Shown here in pieces: positions 1 to 10,119 of a stretch of DNA of 64,000 nucleotides. A model generated the notes under the pieces. The model did not search any database and had not been told where the DNA came from. It saw nothing but the letters and a program-made list of their open reading frames with translations. Source of the stretch: Parietichytrium sp. I65-24A (lineage: Eukaryota > Sar > Bigyra > Thraustochytrida > Thraustochytriidae). The DNA lies in NCBI GenBank assembly GCA_012862575.1, contig BLSF01000002.1, positions 248,001 to 312,000 of the forward strand. The letters run 5' to 3'. Position numbers and translations under genes: made by a program. Within the stretch, counting starts at the first letter, position 1. Each line of letters opens with the position of its first letter.

Positions 1-746
1 ACGCTGCCCATTACTGCCGCATGATGTTTCACAAAACAATGAAGGCTGTGGTTGAGGAGAAGGGCGACGATCTCAGTCCAGAGGACTTGCTTACAGAAAC
101 GATCGACAGAATACATACTTCTTTTATCAACACTGTTCCAAGCTACAGCGGCGTGGACCCGGTGGTGAGCGGAACTACACTCGTCGTTGCACTCGTCAAA
201 GACGGTCTTGTATATGTTGCAAATGTCGGCGACTCGCGGTGTATTCTTGGCCAGCGGTCCGCCGAAGACGCCACCAAAGCCCAGGTCGTTGCAATGTCTG
301 ATGATCACAAGCCCGAGCGGGACTCCGAGCGAGACAGGATCCTCAAGACAGAAGCTATTCTCATGAGCGAGGGCCAGCTGAGAGGCGGATCTAAGGAGGA
401 GGGCAAGACCTATATTTGCCGCTCCAAAGGCGGTCAGATAGCCTACGGGGTCCTCTTCACCCGATCCATTGGAGACTTGGATGCGCACACCTACCTTGGA
501 ATCTCCTCAGAGCCTGAATTCAAGCACATCAAGGTGGAGAAAAAGCTGGAGCAGTATCTGGTTCTTGCTTCGGATGGAATTTGGGATCAAATGACAAATG
601 AGCAGGTTATGCGCAAAGTTTTTCAGTCAGGGGACCCTCTCAAAGCAAGTGAGATGATTGCCACTATCGCCAAAGAGCGCTGGGACAACGACCGGATGCA
701 TGCTCGTCGCGATGATATAACCGTATGCGTCGTGAAACTCAATTAG
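1..746 (+). CDS. PP2C-family Ser/Thr protein phosphatase (5' end outside window)
   Basis: This is the C-terminal part of a metal-dependent PPM/PP2C protein phosphatase, which removes phosphate from Ser/Thr using two bound Mn/Mg ions. The frame is open to the left edge (it reads AAHYCRMMFHK...), so the ATG at 21 is probably internal and the N-terminal DGHGG motif lies before the window. Visible family motifs, in order, are SGTTLVVALV, the VANVGDSR strand, SDDHKP, a FTRSIGD segment, the metal-binding LASDGIWD and the terminal RRDDITVCVV. The stop is TAG at 744-746. Substrate and location cannot be told from this part. It converges with the F-BAR gene 402 bp downstream. Family assignment is secure; subfamily is not. 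Confidence 0.93.
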   Translation, partial: AAHYCRMMFHKTMKAVVEEKGDDLSPEDLLTETIDRIHTSFINTVPSYSGVDPVVSGTTLVVALVKDGLVYVANVGDSRCILGQRSAEDATKAQVVAMSDDHKPERDSERDRILKTEAILMSEGQLRGGSKEEGKTYICRSKGGQIAYGVLFTRSIGDLDAHTYLGISSEPEFKHIKVEKKLEQYLVLASDGIWDQMTNEQVMRKVFQSGDPLKASEMIATIAKERWDNDRMHARRDDITVCVVKLN

Positions 747-1148
747 TCGACACCTGTTTTTTGTGAGCCCGTGCCCTCTTTTTTGTGTGTGTAAAACCGA
801 TTTGTGATGAAGAATTTTATTTTCAAGCGTCTGTCTGCATTGCTTTTTTTCGTCTTCTCTTCAACTCTTACTTCCCTGAGCAAGGGTCGCAAAGCCAGTA
901 CCTTCAAGTGTCAAAAAGACCTCAATTTTCAAGTGAAAGGCCGTATACTCAGATTAATTTACAAACGGACGGTCACAGAATACCTGGGTTGATCCACAGT
1001 GATCAAGTACAACGTTTGAAAAAACCTCCCACAAAGGCCACAAAGGTAAATATTCCTCGAGATGACGCAAGACGCAGTCTCGCCCAAGTCAAGAGGAGCA
1101 GCATCTTAACAGCAAAATAAGTCACATTTCTCGTGTTACATACATTTT
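747..1148. other. Convergent intergenic spacer, 3' UTRs
   Basis: These 402 bp lie between two stop codons of convergent genes. The sequence is T-rich near the phosphatase stop. A 111-codon open frame across it overlaps both ends and resembles no family I know, so I treat it as non-coding 3' UTR. Confidence 0.6.
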
Positions 1149-3620
1149 CTATGCGCTAGTTGCACCTTGATTCAAAGGTTGAAGGGGCCTGGTGTAGTTT
1201 GCGGGAACCATGCCTCGCTGCCCAGAGGCATCAGAAGCATCCAGCCATCCACCGTCTTTGTCTATTCCATGAACGGTTAAAATGTCGCGTTTACGAATGG
1301 TAAGGTCACAAGGGTCTTGCGCTTCGTAGTCAAAAATGACAATGACTTTTTTGGATGGTGCTTCGTTTGAGCAGGCGTTGAGAGCCGAGGAAACATCAGA
1401 TTCGGTGAACTCTTCGGAACTTGGGTGATCCTTCACAGGTGACGAACAACTTGGTGAAGGGATTTTCGAGGACGGTGAATTATGGGAGACACTGGCTTGC
1501 TTGGACTCTTCGATCCCACTTTCTTCTGCGTCGACAGGACTTGTGGTGGGGCCTGCTGCCACGGTGTTGGAGCTGATTGGCTTGAGCTTTGCTGGCCCGC
1601 TTGCGCCAGCTTCCGACTTGGCGGACAGGCGCAGGGCGCTTGGTTTCGGAGTTCCATCGACTGCCATTGCGCTAGGGACGAATCCGTAAGCAATAGCTTG
1701 CGCCATGGATACCTGTTGGGTGTAATTCTCCGGAAAGCATCCTTCCGAGCCATCCTTTTTGCGCCCCTCCCACCAACCACTCTCGTCCTTCTCCAGAACT
1801 TGGATGATATCGCCAACTCTGACAGTCAGCTCTGTATCCTCTTCTTGATAATAATCGTACAGCACGCGGACGAACTCCGCTTGTGAAACCGAGTTTCTGG
1901 GTACATAGCCAGGTTTATTCATGAGAGACTCGGTGGACACCGCGCTGTTTCCAGGCGATCCTGCCAACGTCGAAGGCTTGCCGCCCGCTTGATTTGTCGC
2001 TTTGCTGGGTCCGGCTCCAGGCCTCTTGGGGATCTCCACGGCGCCGCCCAATGACATTGTGGGTTTACTGGAAGCGCTTGGAGTTGCTGCAAAAGGCTTA
2101 CCACCAAAGGAAGCCTTTGCAGGAACCGGAGATTCGCTGTTCATCGGAGAAATCGTTGCAGCACTTGTTGGTGTGGCTGGCATCGGCGGAATCGGGGGCG
2201 GAACCATGAGCTCCCCTGGCAAACTCAGATAAGCACCACCTTGCGGAGGGGGCGTTCCTGTGCTACTCACCGATCCGGATCGTTGGTGTCGCATGGGCGT
2301 GTGGATGGTCTCTCCGACTCCACCATTGCCAGCGCCATTCTGGTTTGAGAAGGACGAGTTTGGAGAGTTGAACGATCCCATGGAGCGAGGGGAGCCCGGG
2401 CTCCCGGAGCTCGCACCATTCATGGACGGTCGAGGAGGGATCGCTTGGCGCGTTGGCGGCGCGGAGGCCCTACCTGGTACAGAGGGCGGGGCAGGGGCTT
2501 GCGTACCGTTAATTGCCGAGGAGGTCGCCGCTGCCGGGGTCGTCGTCTGTATTGGTGGCGCGTTCGCAGCAAACATGCCACCTCCGACGAGAACGTCTAT
2601 TTCAGCCTCGATCTTGGCAGTCGCAAACTTTTCAAATGTGACGGGTTCCATTGGAGGGCGCAAGTTTCGATGTACGAAGTCTTTGACATCTCGACTGCTA
2701 TCAGTTTCGTTTGCTTTCTCCTTGAGGTCTTCCAGCACTTGATCAAACTGATTTCCGAGCTCAGTGTAGGAATCAACAACTCCATGGATCAAAGCCTTCA
2801 CAAACTCAACTCGGCTCTCTTCTAAAACCTGGTACTCTTCCAGCACAACGCGCATGGATGCAGAGTAGTTGGCGCGGTACGCGCGAAGTTCTTCAACAGC
2901 CATGCGGTATTGCTGCTCTGACTCTTGCACGGCGATGAGCGCGTCAGTCGTTCGCTGCCAGAGCTTTGAAACCTCGTGAAGTGCTTTCTCCTGATGCGCT
3001 TTTTCTTTGAGGGCGATGCAAACCTCAGCATCTTTGCATGCCTTCTCGTACTTTTGCTTGGCGCGCTGAAACGTTAGTTCTTGTGCTTGCATTCCACGTC
3101 GGAGTTTAGTGCCTTCCATATCAAGCTTTTTCTTGGTGTTATTTTGTTCCCTGCGAAATTGATGCAGCTGAGAGCCCATGGCTCCAACCACGCTGCTCAA
3201 CCTCGAGCGTGCAGTGGCAATTTTTAAAAAGCTGCTTCCAAACGCATCTAAGCTCGAGCCGAGGGTTCCTGCTTCGCATGATGGCAAGTCGTATTTTTTC
3301 TTGGAAAAGGGTAGCAATTTAATATATTCCTTTTCTGCATTCGACCACTGCGTCAGAGCAGTTGCAAGCTCTTTTGTAGATTGCTTTGTTCCGTTCGCTT
3401 GCTCAAGGCACACGTCCAATCCATCCCAAAGCTCAGTGTACGATGGCGTTGGCTCCTTTCCTTCGCCGGAAGTCTCCCTTGTCTTGGCAACATCTGCAAG
3501 AATAGAACGGGAGGTCTTATTGTACGGCTTTGCTCCGACAGTGCTGTTTATAGACTCTGCGGTGATCGTCGACGACTGAGACAAGCTGGACACGAGCCGT
3601 CGAACCCTGTCACCCGCCAT
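1149..3620 (-). CDS. F-BAR protein with two SH3 domains (FCHSD/nervous wreck-like architecture)
   Basis: An 823-residue predicted membrane-curvature adaptor. The first in-frame ATG is at 3620 (protein begins MAGDRVRRLVSSL). Residues about 50-330 are an alpha-helical, charged F-BAR/FCH-like region rich in coiled-coil heptads (for example QLHQFRREQNNTKKKL). Residues about 340-580 are Pro/Ser/Gly-rich and disordered with PPIPP-type runs. SH3-1 is at about 582-635 (ALYDY-type motif VLYDYY, then GWWEG and FPENYT). SH3-2 is at about 757-813 (IFDYEAQD, GWLDA, VPANYT). F-BAR plus two SH3 domains is the layout of FCHSD/Nwk proteins, which link endocytic membranes to WASP, dynamin and actin. That role is inferred from architecture only. 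A BAR rather than F-BAR helical domain is possible. Confidence 0.82.
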   Translation of the reverse strand: MAGDRVRRLVSSLSQSSTITAESINSTVGAKPYNKTSRSILADVAKTRETSGEGKEPTPSYTELWDGLDVCLEQANGTKQSTKELATALTQWSNAEKEYIKLLPFSKKKYDLPSCEAGTLGSSLDAFGSSFLKIATARSRLSSVVGAMGSQLHQFRREQNNTKKKLDMEGTKLRRGMQAQELTFQRAKQKYEKACKDAEVCIALKEKAHQEKALHEVSKLWQRTTDALIAVQESEQQYRMAVEELRAYRANYSASMRVVLEEYQVLEESRVEFVKALIHGVVDSYTELGNQFDQVLEDLKEKANETDSSRDVKDFVHRNLRPPMEPVTFEKFATAKIEAEIDVLVGGGMFAANAPPIQTTTPAAATSSAINGTQAPAPPSVPGRASAPPTRQAIPPRPSMNGASSGSPGSPRSMGSFNSPNSSFSNQNGAGNGGVGETIHTPMRHQRSGSVSSTGTPPPQGGAYLSLPGELMVPPPIPPMPATPTSAATISPMNSESPVPAKASFGGKPFAATPSASSKPTMSLGGAVEIPKRPGAGPSKATNQAGGKPSTLAGSPGNSAVSTESLMNKPGYVPRNSVSQAEFVRVLYDYYQEEDTELTVRVGDIIQVLEKDESGWWEGRKKDGSEGCFPENYTQQVSMAQAIAYGFVPSAMAVDGTPKPSALRLSAKSEAGASGPAKLKPISSNTVAAGPTTSPVDAEESGIEESKQASVSHNSPSSKIPSPSCSSPVKDHPSSEEFTESDVSSALNACSNEAPSKKVIVIFDYEAQDPCDLTIRKRDILTVHGIDKDGGWLDASDASGQRGMVPANYTRPLQPLNQGATSA

Positions 3621-4703
3621 TTTCACGGGCTCCACTTTTCTTTTTCAGTGCAAGAATGCCCCTTCACTCGCGTCTCCCGTCGCGACCTTGATTTCCGCTC
3701 TTGCTCGTCTCTTCTCGCCAGTCGCTTTCAGAGAACGCACAGACTGACACCACGAACGACAAGAACGAGGGTGTCGCTAGCCTTTGTTGGTGCTTGTCGC
3801 CCTTGCTCGACCCGGCAAACTGCCTCTCGCGCGGTGAGACAGAGTCAGAGCACTGCCTTCTTCTGCAAAACAACTGGACGAGCTGCTTGTTGCACAGATG
3901 ACGCTTGCGCAGCGGACAACGCGATGCACTCTTTCCACACGAGTGGGTTAGCTGGCGGCAGAGTGCGATCAGGCGGAGGAGCTGCAGGTGGATAATAATG
4001 TTGCTGGATAAACAAACCTTGTACTATACAGCAGCACCCATCCATACGCAGCGGGGAGGTAGACAAAGAGACGGATGAATGGACGATTAGACCAAGGCGT
4101 GCAGCAGAGTATAGAAAGAAGAAGAGCAAAATGCAAATGCAGCAGATGAGGAGGAGAAAGGCTGACAGAGAGAGAGAGAGAGGGAGTAGAGTGCCGACTG
4201 CAGGCGGCAGGCAAAGTGCGATTGGAAAGGAAGGGGTAAACAAAGTTTCAACTCACTGCACAAGGGAAGGAAGGAGGGAGGGAAAGAATCAGGGAGGGAG
4301 GAAATGAGGAAGCCTCTATCCATCAAATCTGAATGACCAACGCGTGGACAGGTGATGTACAACTAGCCACCACCGGTCTATTGCGACGCTAGGTATACGA
4401 GCCACTCGAGGTCGATCAACTTGAACGTTCACTTTGTAATAAATTCCTAAATTATTCAACCATCCTGACTTGACTTGCTTCCTCCTCTCTATCGCCTATT
4501 TTACCACTGCTATGCATTTTCTCCCCGTCAGGTTTCCAAAGCTTCAGACTTTCAAACTTGCATAGTTCAGAATTATCGCCTGCTGGTGCCATGTCACAAG
4601 CTGGACGGACTGCTGTGCGAGATGGCCAAATGTACGACGTTGCTGAGACGATATATTATATATTTAGACAGAACGTACTCATTACACCATTCTCGCTTCT
4701 AGC

Positions 4704-4799
4704 CCGAGAAAAGTCGCGGTTTTCGATGTTTGACCGGTAGGAGGAACGAACGCACACATTTCAACTCGAAACGCGGTGGCTTTCGAGTTTTTACCGGTA
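4704..4799. repeat. Pair of hairpin elements, each followed by ACCGGTA
   Basis: Two similar elements lie about 60 bp apart. The second has a perfect 9 bp inverted repeat (AACTCGAAA at 4763-4771 and TTTCGAGTT at 4781-4789) around the loop CGCGGTGGC, followed by TTACCGGTAA. The first has a shorter GAAAA/TTTTC stem around GTCGCGG, followed by TTGACCGGTA. The shared order is stem, CGCGG loop, stem, then ACCGGTA. Function unknown; a protein-binding site is one possibility. Confidence 0.45.
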
Positions 4800-5701
4800 A
4801 CAAATAGAGTATAGACTATACGGTGCTAGCGAGGGAAAGGTGTAGCTAGCTAACAGCAAGTTGCAGGAGGCAGGCAGGGAGTCAAAGTGGAGAATGGAGG
4901 AAATGCGGCCCATCAACTGATAATAATTATGTCGTCAAGCAGCTGCCGCCTGGAAGTTGGGAGACCGTGAAGAACGGGTGGCACTCGCGAATCAACGACA
5001 CTAGCCCAGGTGTTTGCCTCGGATTGGAATTGAATCGCTTGGCTCGCCCTCGCTCTCAATCTCACTCGGCACTTGCCCCTGGTCTTGCCACCTAGCTAGT
5101 CTCTCTAGTAGAGAAGATATGCAGCAGAGGAGGAGCTCTTTGCGTCCAACTGTCCTTCCGGGTCCACTTACTTTCAGCTCATAGCTTTCTTGAATCAAGA
5201 TCAATCAATTGTCACGTTTCTTTACTGTTAGAACGGCGCTGGTCCAGCCAAGTCCAGGTGATGGTGCCGGTGCCGGTGCTGGCTGCGAGTACAAGACATC
5301 GATAGTGACTGTCTGTCTGCACGTGTGTGCTAGTCAACAAAAAATACAAAGGACACGTTTCCATGGCTCGGTTTTTCAAGTAGAACGATTCGACGCCGCC
5401 AGGTACAGACCAGCATTGGCGCTTCGTGAGAGCTGTGCTTGGCAGCCATTTTCATATTCCAAGACACTTTTCTTTGCTGCTAGCACTTTCAACGAACTTT
5501 TCCAATGAAAGTTACTTGACAGTGTCAGTCAATTTTTCCCTTCTGCACTTTTTATTCACCAAATATCGCCCTTCACTCTTATACTCGAATTCGTACTTTT
5601 CGAGTGCGTAGGGCTAGGCGTGCGGACGATACGGGGGAAACTGTTGACTACCATGACTTAATGGGAAACTTGTATGGCATGCAAGCTGTTGACTAACTAA
5701 C

Positions 5702-5723
5702 GAATGAATGAATGAATGAATGA
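5702..5723. repeat. (GAAT)n tetranucleotide microsatellite
   Basis: Five perfect tandem GAAT units plus a partial one. A simple repeat in the spacer between the F-BAR and HtrA genes. Confidence 0.9.
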
Positions 5724-6359
5724 CTTGCGACTGCAAGTCTTTTCCATTTCTTTACGCGTTGATTGTTGAAATGAATGACAAGATTTCTTGGAATCAAGAA
5801 CACACAAAGAGAAAGGGAATGTGTGCGTGGGACGCCACCTACGTTTTGCATGACAGGCAAATGAATCTCTGCTAGCTCCAGAGGATTTAGAGGTGTGGGT
5901 GATCGAAAAGAGTTGGTGAGATGGGATGGAATGGCTTGGGTTCGTCGTTGAGATCAATCTCTCGCATGCAGGTTTGGCTTCTGGACGTAAGGTCGGTCGG
6001 TCGATCGCGAACGTGCCGCGCTGCGCCAATGTTCTTGATGTGCGAATTTGGCGCATTGGATGGCTCGGGCTGAAGATGTGCCCCTGTCCACTCTGTCGGG
6101 AGATATCTTGGACAAGAATTTCTTTGGTGCTGAGGCATGCAGAGCTGCTGGATCGTCGGTGTCACAGAGGGACTTGAGCGAAACACCTCGCGACGCGAAG
6201 GATTGTTCTTCACGTCAAGAAAAGTAAACGCGACGAGGAGAATAGAGCATTTGCGTATGCTATGGCGATAGCCCGCACACACACAAGTCCACGCACATTG
6301 ACGTGCTGGGACTTGCATGTGTGAAACGGCATGCCAGTATGACTAAAACATAACCCTAA

Positions 6360-6383
6360 AATGACCTAATGACCTGAATGACC
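6360..6383. repeat. Three direct copies of AATGACC
   Basis: AATGACC occurs at 6360-6366, 6368-6374 and 6377-6383, separated by 1 and 2 bp. It lies about 300 bp beyond the stop codon of the HtrA gene. It could be a protein-binding array or chance; nothing else supports a role. Confidence 0.4.
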
Positions 6384-6686
6384 CACTCCCGAGCTCCTGA
6401 TGCTCCTGATGCCGTTGTCCGAGATGGGTTCCTCGAACTGGCGAAACGAAGTGTCATATCAGCACGATCTCAAGCTGGGGAGATGGGCTGGGCTGGGCCG
6501 AGCCGGGCTGGCATGCAAAGCCAAGACTGAGGGCGCCCAGTGGTCAGGAGAGACGCATCTTTTTGCCATGTGTATACCTGGGAAAGCATCATGTCTTCGA
6601 AAAAAAGGATTTTCTTTTTTCAATCAAATGAACATGACAAAAGAAGATGATGTAATAGTCATACACAATACAAGTTTCTAAAAAGT

Positions 6687-9600
6687 TTATTTATCTACCT
6701 GTGTGAGTTGCCACTGCATGGTCTTGGGATCGCGCTGCAGGTCAATTGTGGGCCAAAAGAAACGATCCGGCCTCAAGGTCACAACATCTGGTTGACCGTT
6801 CAGTGAGACCGTACGAATGCGCATGAACTCGGTGTCCTTCACTTTCGCTACAGCATCGAGAAAGTGGTCGAGCGATGGGGTGTTGTCCTCATTAACTCCA
6901 ACTATGAACGACGTGGCTTCCATGCGATACAAGTCACTCGGCGACCCGTAGTACCAAAAGGAGCAGTACACCCCTTGTCCTTCACACTCCTCGGGAAGAA
7001 ATCCAGTGAAGGCAACCTCAGGATGCGGCGCTTGCAGGGTCATCCCGGCAAAAAGAACCACACGCGAAGTTCCGATGGAATCCAGTTTGGTCACCGGGAC
7101 ACGGACTACCGACTCCTTCAGGCTACGGAGAACCGTGACATCCACCTCTTCCTTGTCGGCCACTGCGACATCGACCTGCGGCAAATCGGTCAAGGGCTTG
7201 TTGTCAATGGCCAGCAAAAGATCTCCTGATTTGAGACGCCCATCTGAGTTCGACTCAGCCATGACGGAGCGCACGGAGAGAACGTGATTGTTTGCTGGGT
7301 CGGCTTCCGTCAGATCGTCCACCCACTCGTCACTCAGCCCCATCGCCCCGGCTTGTGCCATGTGCACAACTGTCATGTCTACCGCCAAAGTAGGTATTTG
7401 GTGTGGGACTTGCCACTTGCCTTTAAACTGGCGGATCACATCGTACACGATCCGGCTCGGCACGCCGTAGGACGTGTCCCCGGCGAAAAGCCCGCCGTTC
7501 GACGCAAAAGCAAACCAAAATGCCTGGCAGCAGCCGAGATCGTCTAGCAAAATGCCTCCTAAATTGCCCACAAGCTTGTCCACACGAAATACAGTTTGAT
7601 TCCTCGCAGCAAATTTTGGGGGATTTGGAGGCAACGGAGCGTATCGATCAAACATGGTAACCGAGCATTTTTGCGTGATGAGATTTAGCTGATGAGAGTA
7701 TCCTGCAAAGGTGACGGTGTCCCCGGCCTCCAGCGGAAACTCGGACTCTTTCATTTCGAACGTTGAGACTTTGTTGTCGTGCTCGAACTTTAGCAGAGAT
7801 GTGTCGTACTGCACAAAGGAGAAATTGTGAAAAGGATGCACGAAGACGACAGTGGCAGGGACCTCGAATGAGGACCCAAAGATGATGGAGCAGTTGCCAA
7901 GGGCGTTCGGGACCGTGCTTCGATCCACGACAACGAGACCCTCTTCGGAATCCACCACCACTCCGGTTCCCACCCAGCTAGGCGTTGCCAGTCCGTCAAT
8001 GTAAAACGGCGAGTTGAAATTGACGATTACCAGAGTTGCCGAAAACGTATTTCGGATCCGAAGTTGCCTCTGTAACATGGTATTTTCGAGCGTTGGTACA
8101 TCAATTTTGCTGTATTCCCAATGCATGATGCCATCTTGAAAAACTCGTCTCGCGTGCCGCCAGAGAAACCACGTGCGGTCTATCTCCATGGACACGATGA
8201 CTTCTCGAAAGCGATTATTCATGTGAACCGCCCGTACAGATACCTTTTCAAGGTCTGGATACTTTGCGAGAGCTTTCACAAAACTCGCAAGGTCCGGGGT
8301 GTCCTCATCTCCGATACCAAGAATCACGTTGTTGGAGGAGATTCTCGCTCGACGAAACATATAGCCCGGCGTTGCAACTACGACGGATCCAATTGGTAGC
8401 TGTGACTTGAGGGACTGATGGTAAGAAAGAGGATGAACGATTGCATCACTAATTTCAAGAAATTCTCGGGGCGCGAGTTCGTGTAGATCGTCGGTTCTAA
8501 GCGTCGCCTCGAACACCTTCTTTCCCCTCTGAAACTGCATTTTTAACTTGACCGAGTCGTCCATTGCGCTCTCTAGTGGGAGAAACTCGTGAATGTATTC
8601 GCCGTTCAGCTTGATTAAAATGTCACCCGTTTGTATTTTGGCTTCAGCGGCAGGTCCCTCCGGGACAATTTGCTCGACGACGAGCATGCCCGTGGCCTGA
8701 GGGAATTTCTCTCTCACTTTTCCCTGGGTCTCCTCGGGCAACCCGAGGCGCTCTGCCTCTGGGAAGGAAACGTGTTGGAATATTGCCTGCACCGTTCGCC
8801 GCGGAACCATCTCGTTGTTTCGGATATATTTGAGGGCGCGGACGACGCGGTGCAGAGGGAGGTAGTAGGAGGAAGCCGTGCCTGTGCGTGCGCCGGCATT
8901 CAATGCCACCGCAAAGCCATCACGGTCAATGACAGGGCTTCCACTGGACCCTCCCGAAGTGCTGCTTGCTGCAGAGTAGTAGAATGTGTTGAAATCCGAG
9001 TAGACTCCGGACGTGTACATTGGGGCCTCGCGATCCAGGCGTGCGAGAGTACCCGCAAGAATTTGGAGCTGTTCGCCAGCGTCGTTGCCCACAACGCGGA
9101 TTTCGATACCTACCTTGGCTCTTTCTGGCGCAAGCGAGATTTCCACCACGTCAAGGAACTTCACGTCTTTGGGGTTGAATCGGAAGAAGCCAAAGTCGTG
9201 AACAGGATCCGCGTAAATTGCCTCCACGCGCACCTCCTCTTTGTTGATGAAGGTGGCATATGCGCGCACGGGTCCGTTGGTGAGCACGTGCCTATTTGTG
9301 AGAATGATCCCACGCTTCTTGTCCACTACAAATCCGGTAGCGGTGGACGACCCCGCGCTGTCGCCTTCAAAAGCCCGGGCATAGTTGGTTTGCAGCACAA
9401 CAACCGCAGGCGAAATGCGTTCAATCGCCTCTGAAAATCCTCCTCCAGACGAATTGCTGTGCCTGCTGATCAAATCGACAGCCGCTTGCTTCACCTTCTC
9501 TGAAAGCCGCTTCTTTGCGGTCAGCCCCTGCAACATTTCTGACTGTGGCTCGGACACCTGCGACTTAACGGAGGTCCTCTTATTCGGCGGCGTAGACCCC

Positions 9601-9821
9601 AACGAGCTCAGTGACCTCCTGCTGCTTCGTGCCGGCTTCTCTTCTTCCTCAATCCTCTTCCCCACCTCCAGGAACGGGGACTCCGCAGAAAGGTCCCGAC
9701 CCTGCTCCTCCTCCTCCTCCTCCGCTGCGTGGTGAATGACAGTTTCGTCACTCGCGTGCCTTTCGCTCCTCTCCGTCCGCGACCTTGACGAGTGTCTGCA
9801 CAGCAACTGCCCCAGCGGCAT
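6687..9821 (-). CDS. Nuclear HtrA-type serine protease, DegP7/Nma111 family
   Basis: A 1,044-residue protein with the double protease/PDZ layout of yeast Nma111 (997 aa) and plant DegP7 (about 1,100 aa). I start at the first in-frame ATG (9821, MPLGQLLCRH). Residues 1-125 are charged and disordered. The first trypsin-like domain has His178 (LTNRHVL), Asp209 (DPVHDFGFF) and Ser293 in GGSSGSPVI. PDZ segments follow (ATGMLVVEQIVPEGPA at about 385 and a second before 570). A second protease-like region at about 590-820 starts NTFSATLVIVNF but has no recognisable catalytic triad, as in the family. More PDZ-like sequence ends the protein. Family members cut nuclear and stress-related proteins and are linked to apoptosis-like death in yeast. 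A CT/GA microsatellite with an assembly gap lies 170 nt upstream of the ATG. Confidence 0.92.
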   Translation of the reverse strand: MPLGQLLCRHSSRSRTERSERHASDETVIHHAAEEEEEEQGRDLSAESPFLEVGKRIEEEEKPARSSRRSLSSLGSTPPNKRTSVKSQVSEPQSEMLQGLTAKKRLSEKVKQAAVDLISRHSNSSGGGFSEAIERISPAVVVLQTNYARAFEGDSAGSSTATGFVVDKKRGIILTNRHVLTNGPVRAYATFINKEEVRVEAIYADPVHDFGFFRFNPKDVKFLDVVEISLAPERAKVGIEIRVVGNDAGEQLQILAGTLARLDREAPMYTSGVYSDFNTFYYSAASSTSGGSSGSPVIDRDGFAVALNAGARTGTASSYYLPLHRVVRALKYIRNNEMVPRRTVQAIFQHVSFPEAERLGLPEETQGKVREKFPQATGMLVVEQIVPEGPAAEAKIQTGDILIKLNGEYIHEFLPLESAMDDSVKLKMQFQRGKKVFEATLRTDDLHELAPREFLEISDAIVHPLSYHQSLKSQLPIGSVVVATPGYMFRRARISSNNVILGIGDEDTPDLASFVKALAKYPDLEKVSVRAVHMNNRFREVIVSMEIDRTWFLWRHARRVFQDGIMHWEYSKIDVPTLENTMLQRQLRIRNTFSATLVIVNFNSPFYIDGLATPSWVGTGVVVDSEEGLVVVDRSTVPNALGNCSIIFGSSFEVPATVVFVHPFHNFSFVQYDTSLLKFEHDNKVSTFEMKESEFPLEAGDTVTFAGYSHQLNLITQKCSVTMFDRYAPLPPNPPKFAARNQTVFRVDKLVGNLGGILLDDLGCCQAFWFAFASNGGLFAGDTSYGVPSRIVYDVIRQFKGKWQVPHQIPTLAVDMTVVHMAQAGAMGLSDEWVDDLTEADPANNHVLSVRSVMAESNSDGRLKSGDLLLAIDNKPLTDLPQVDVAVADKEEVDVTVLRSLKESVVRVPVTKLDSIGTSRVVLFAGMTLQAPHPEVAFTGFLPEECEGQGVYCSFWYYGSPSDLYRMEATSFIVGVNEDNTPSLDHFLDAVAKVKDTEFMRIRTVSLNGQPDVVTLRPDRFFWPTIDLQRDPKTMQWQLTQVDK

Positions 9822-9990
9822 CGCCTCTTCCCCACACGTACTCGCCCACACTGTCCGCGGCGGAGACTGTGCTTGAAGAACGAACGCTCAAACACACAAA
9901 CACACTCACACGCAACACACACACGCACGCGGGAGGGCAGACTTGCTTGCGTTTCGTTCCGTGACTTTGTTCTCTCTCCTCTGTCGCGGC

Positions 9991-10031
<41 letters not shown>

Positions 10032-10077
10032 NNNNNNNNNNNNNNNNNNNNTCTTCTTCTCTCTCTCTCGTCGCGGC

Positions 10078-10119
<42 letters not shown>

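Larger units (their letters stand above)
3621..6686. other. 3.1 kb gene-free spacer with short repeats
   Basis: It contains the upstream region of the F-BAR gene and the downstream region of the HtrA gene. Open frames here are short, overlap in several frames and follow low-complexity sequence, so I call none. Visible contents are a GA-rich patch at about 4165-4190, GGGA-rich sequence at 4265-4305, two ACCGGTA-tailed hairpins near 4700-4800, a TGAA tetranucleotide repeat at 5702-5723, a run of three AATGACC repeats at 6360-6383, and a GGGCT-rich patch near 6480-6510. Confidence 0.55.

Noticed and set aside
6687-9851. Longer HtrA start reading MWASTCGEEA
   Set aside because: The first codon is GTG, which a nuclear eukaryotic gene would not normally use; the next in-frame ATG (9821) is chosen. 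The same rule shortened the F-BAR, YaaA-like, IF-3, phosphodiesterase, PLC, ferroportin-like, myosin and methyltransferase models.
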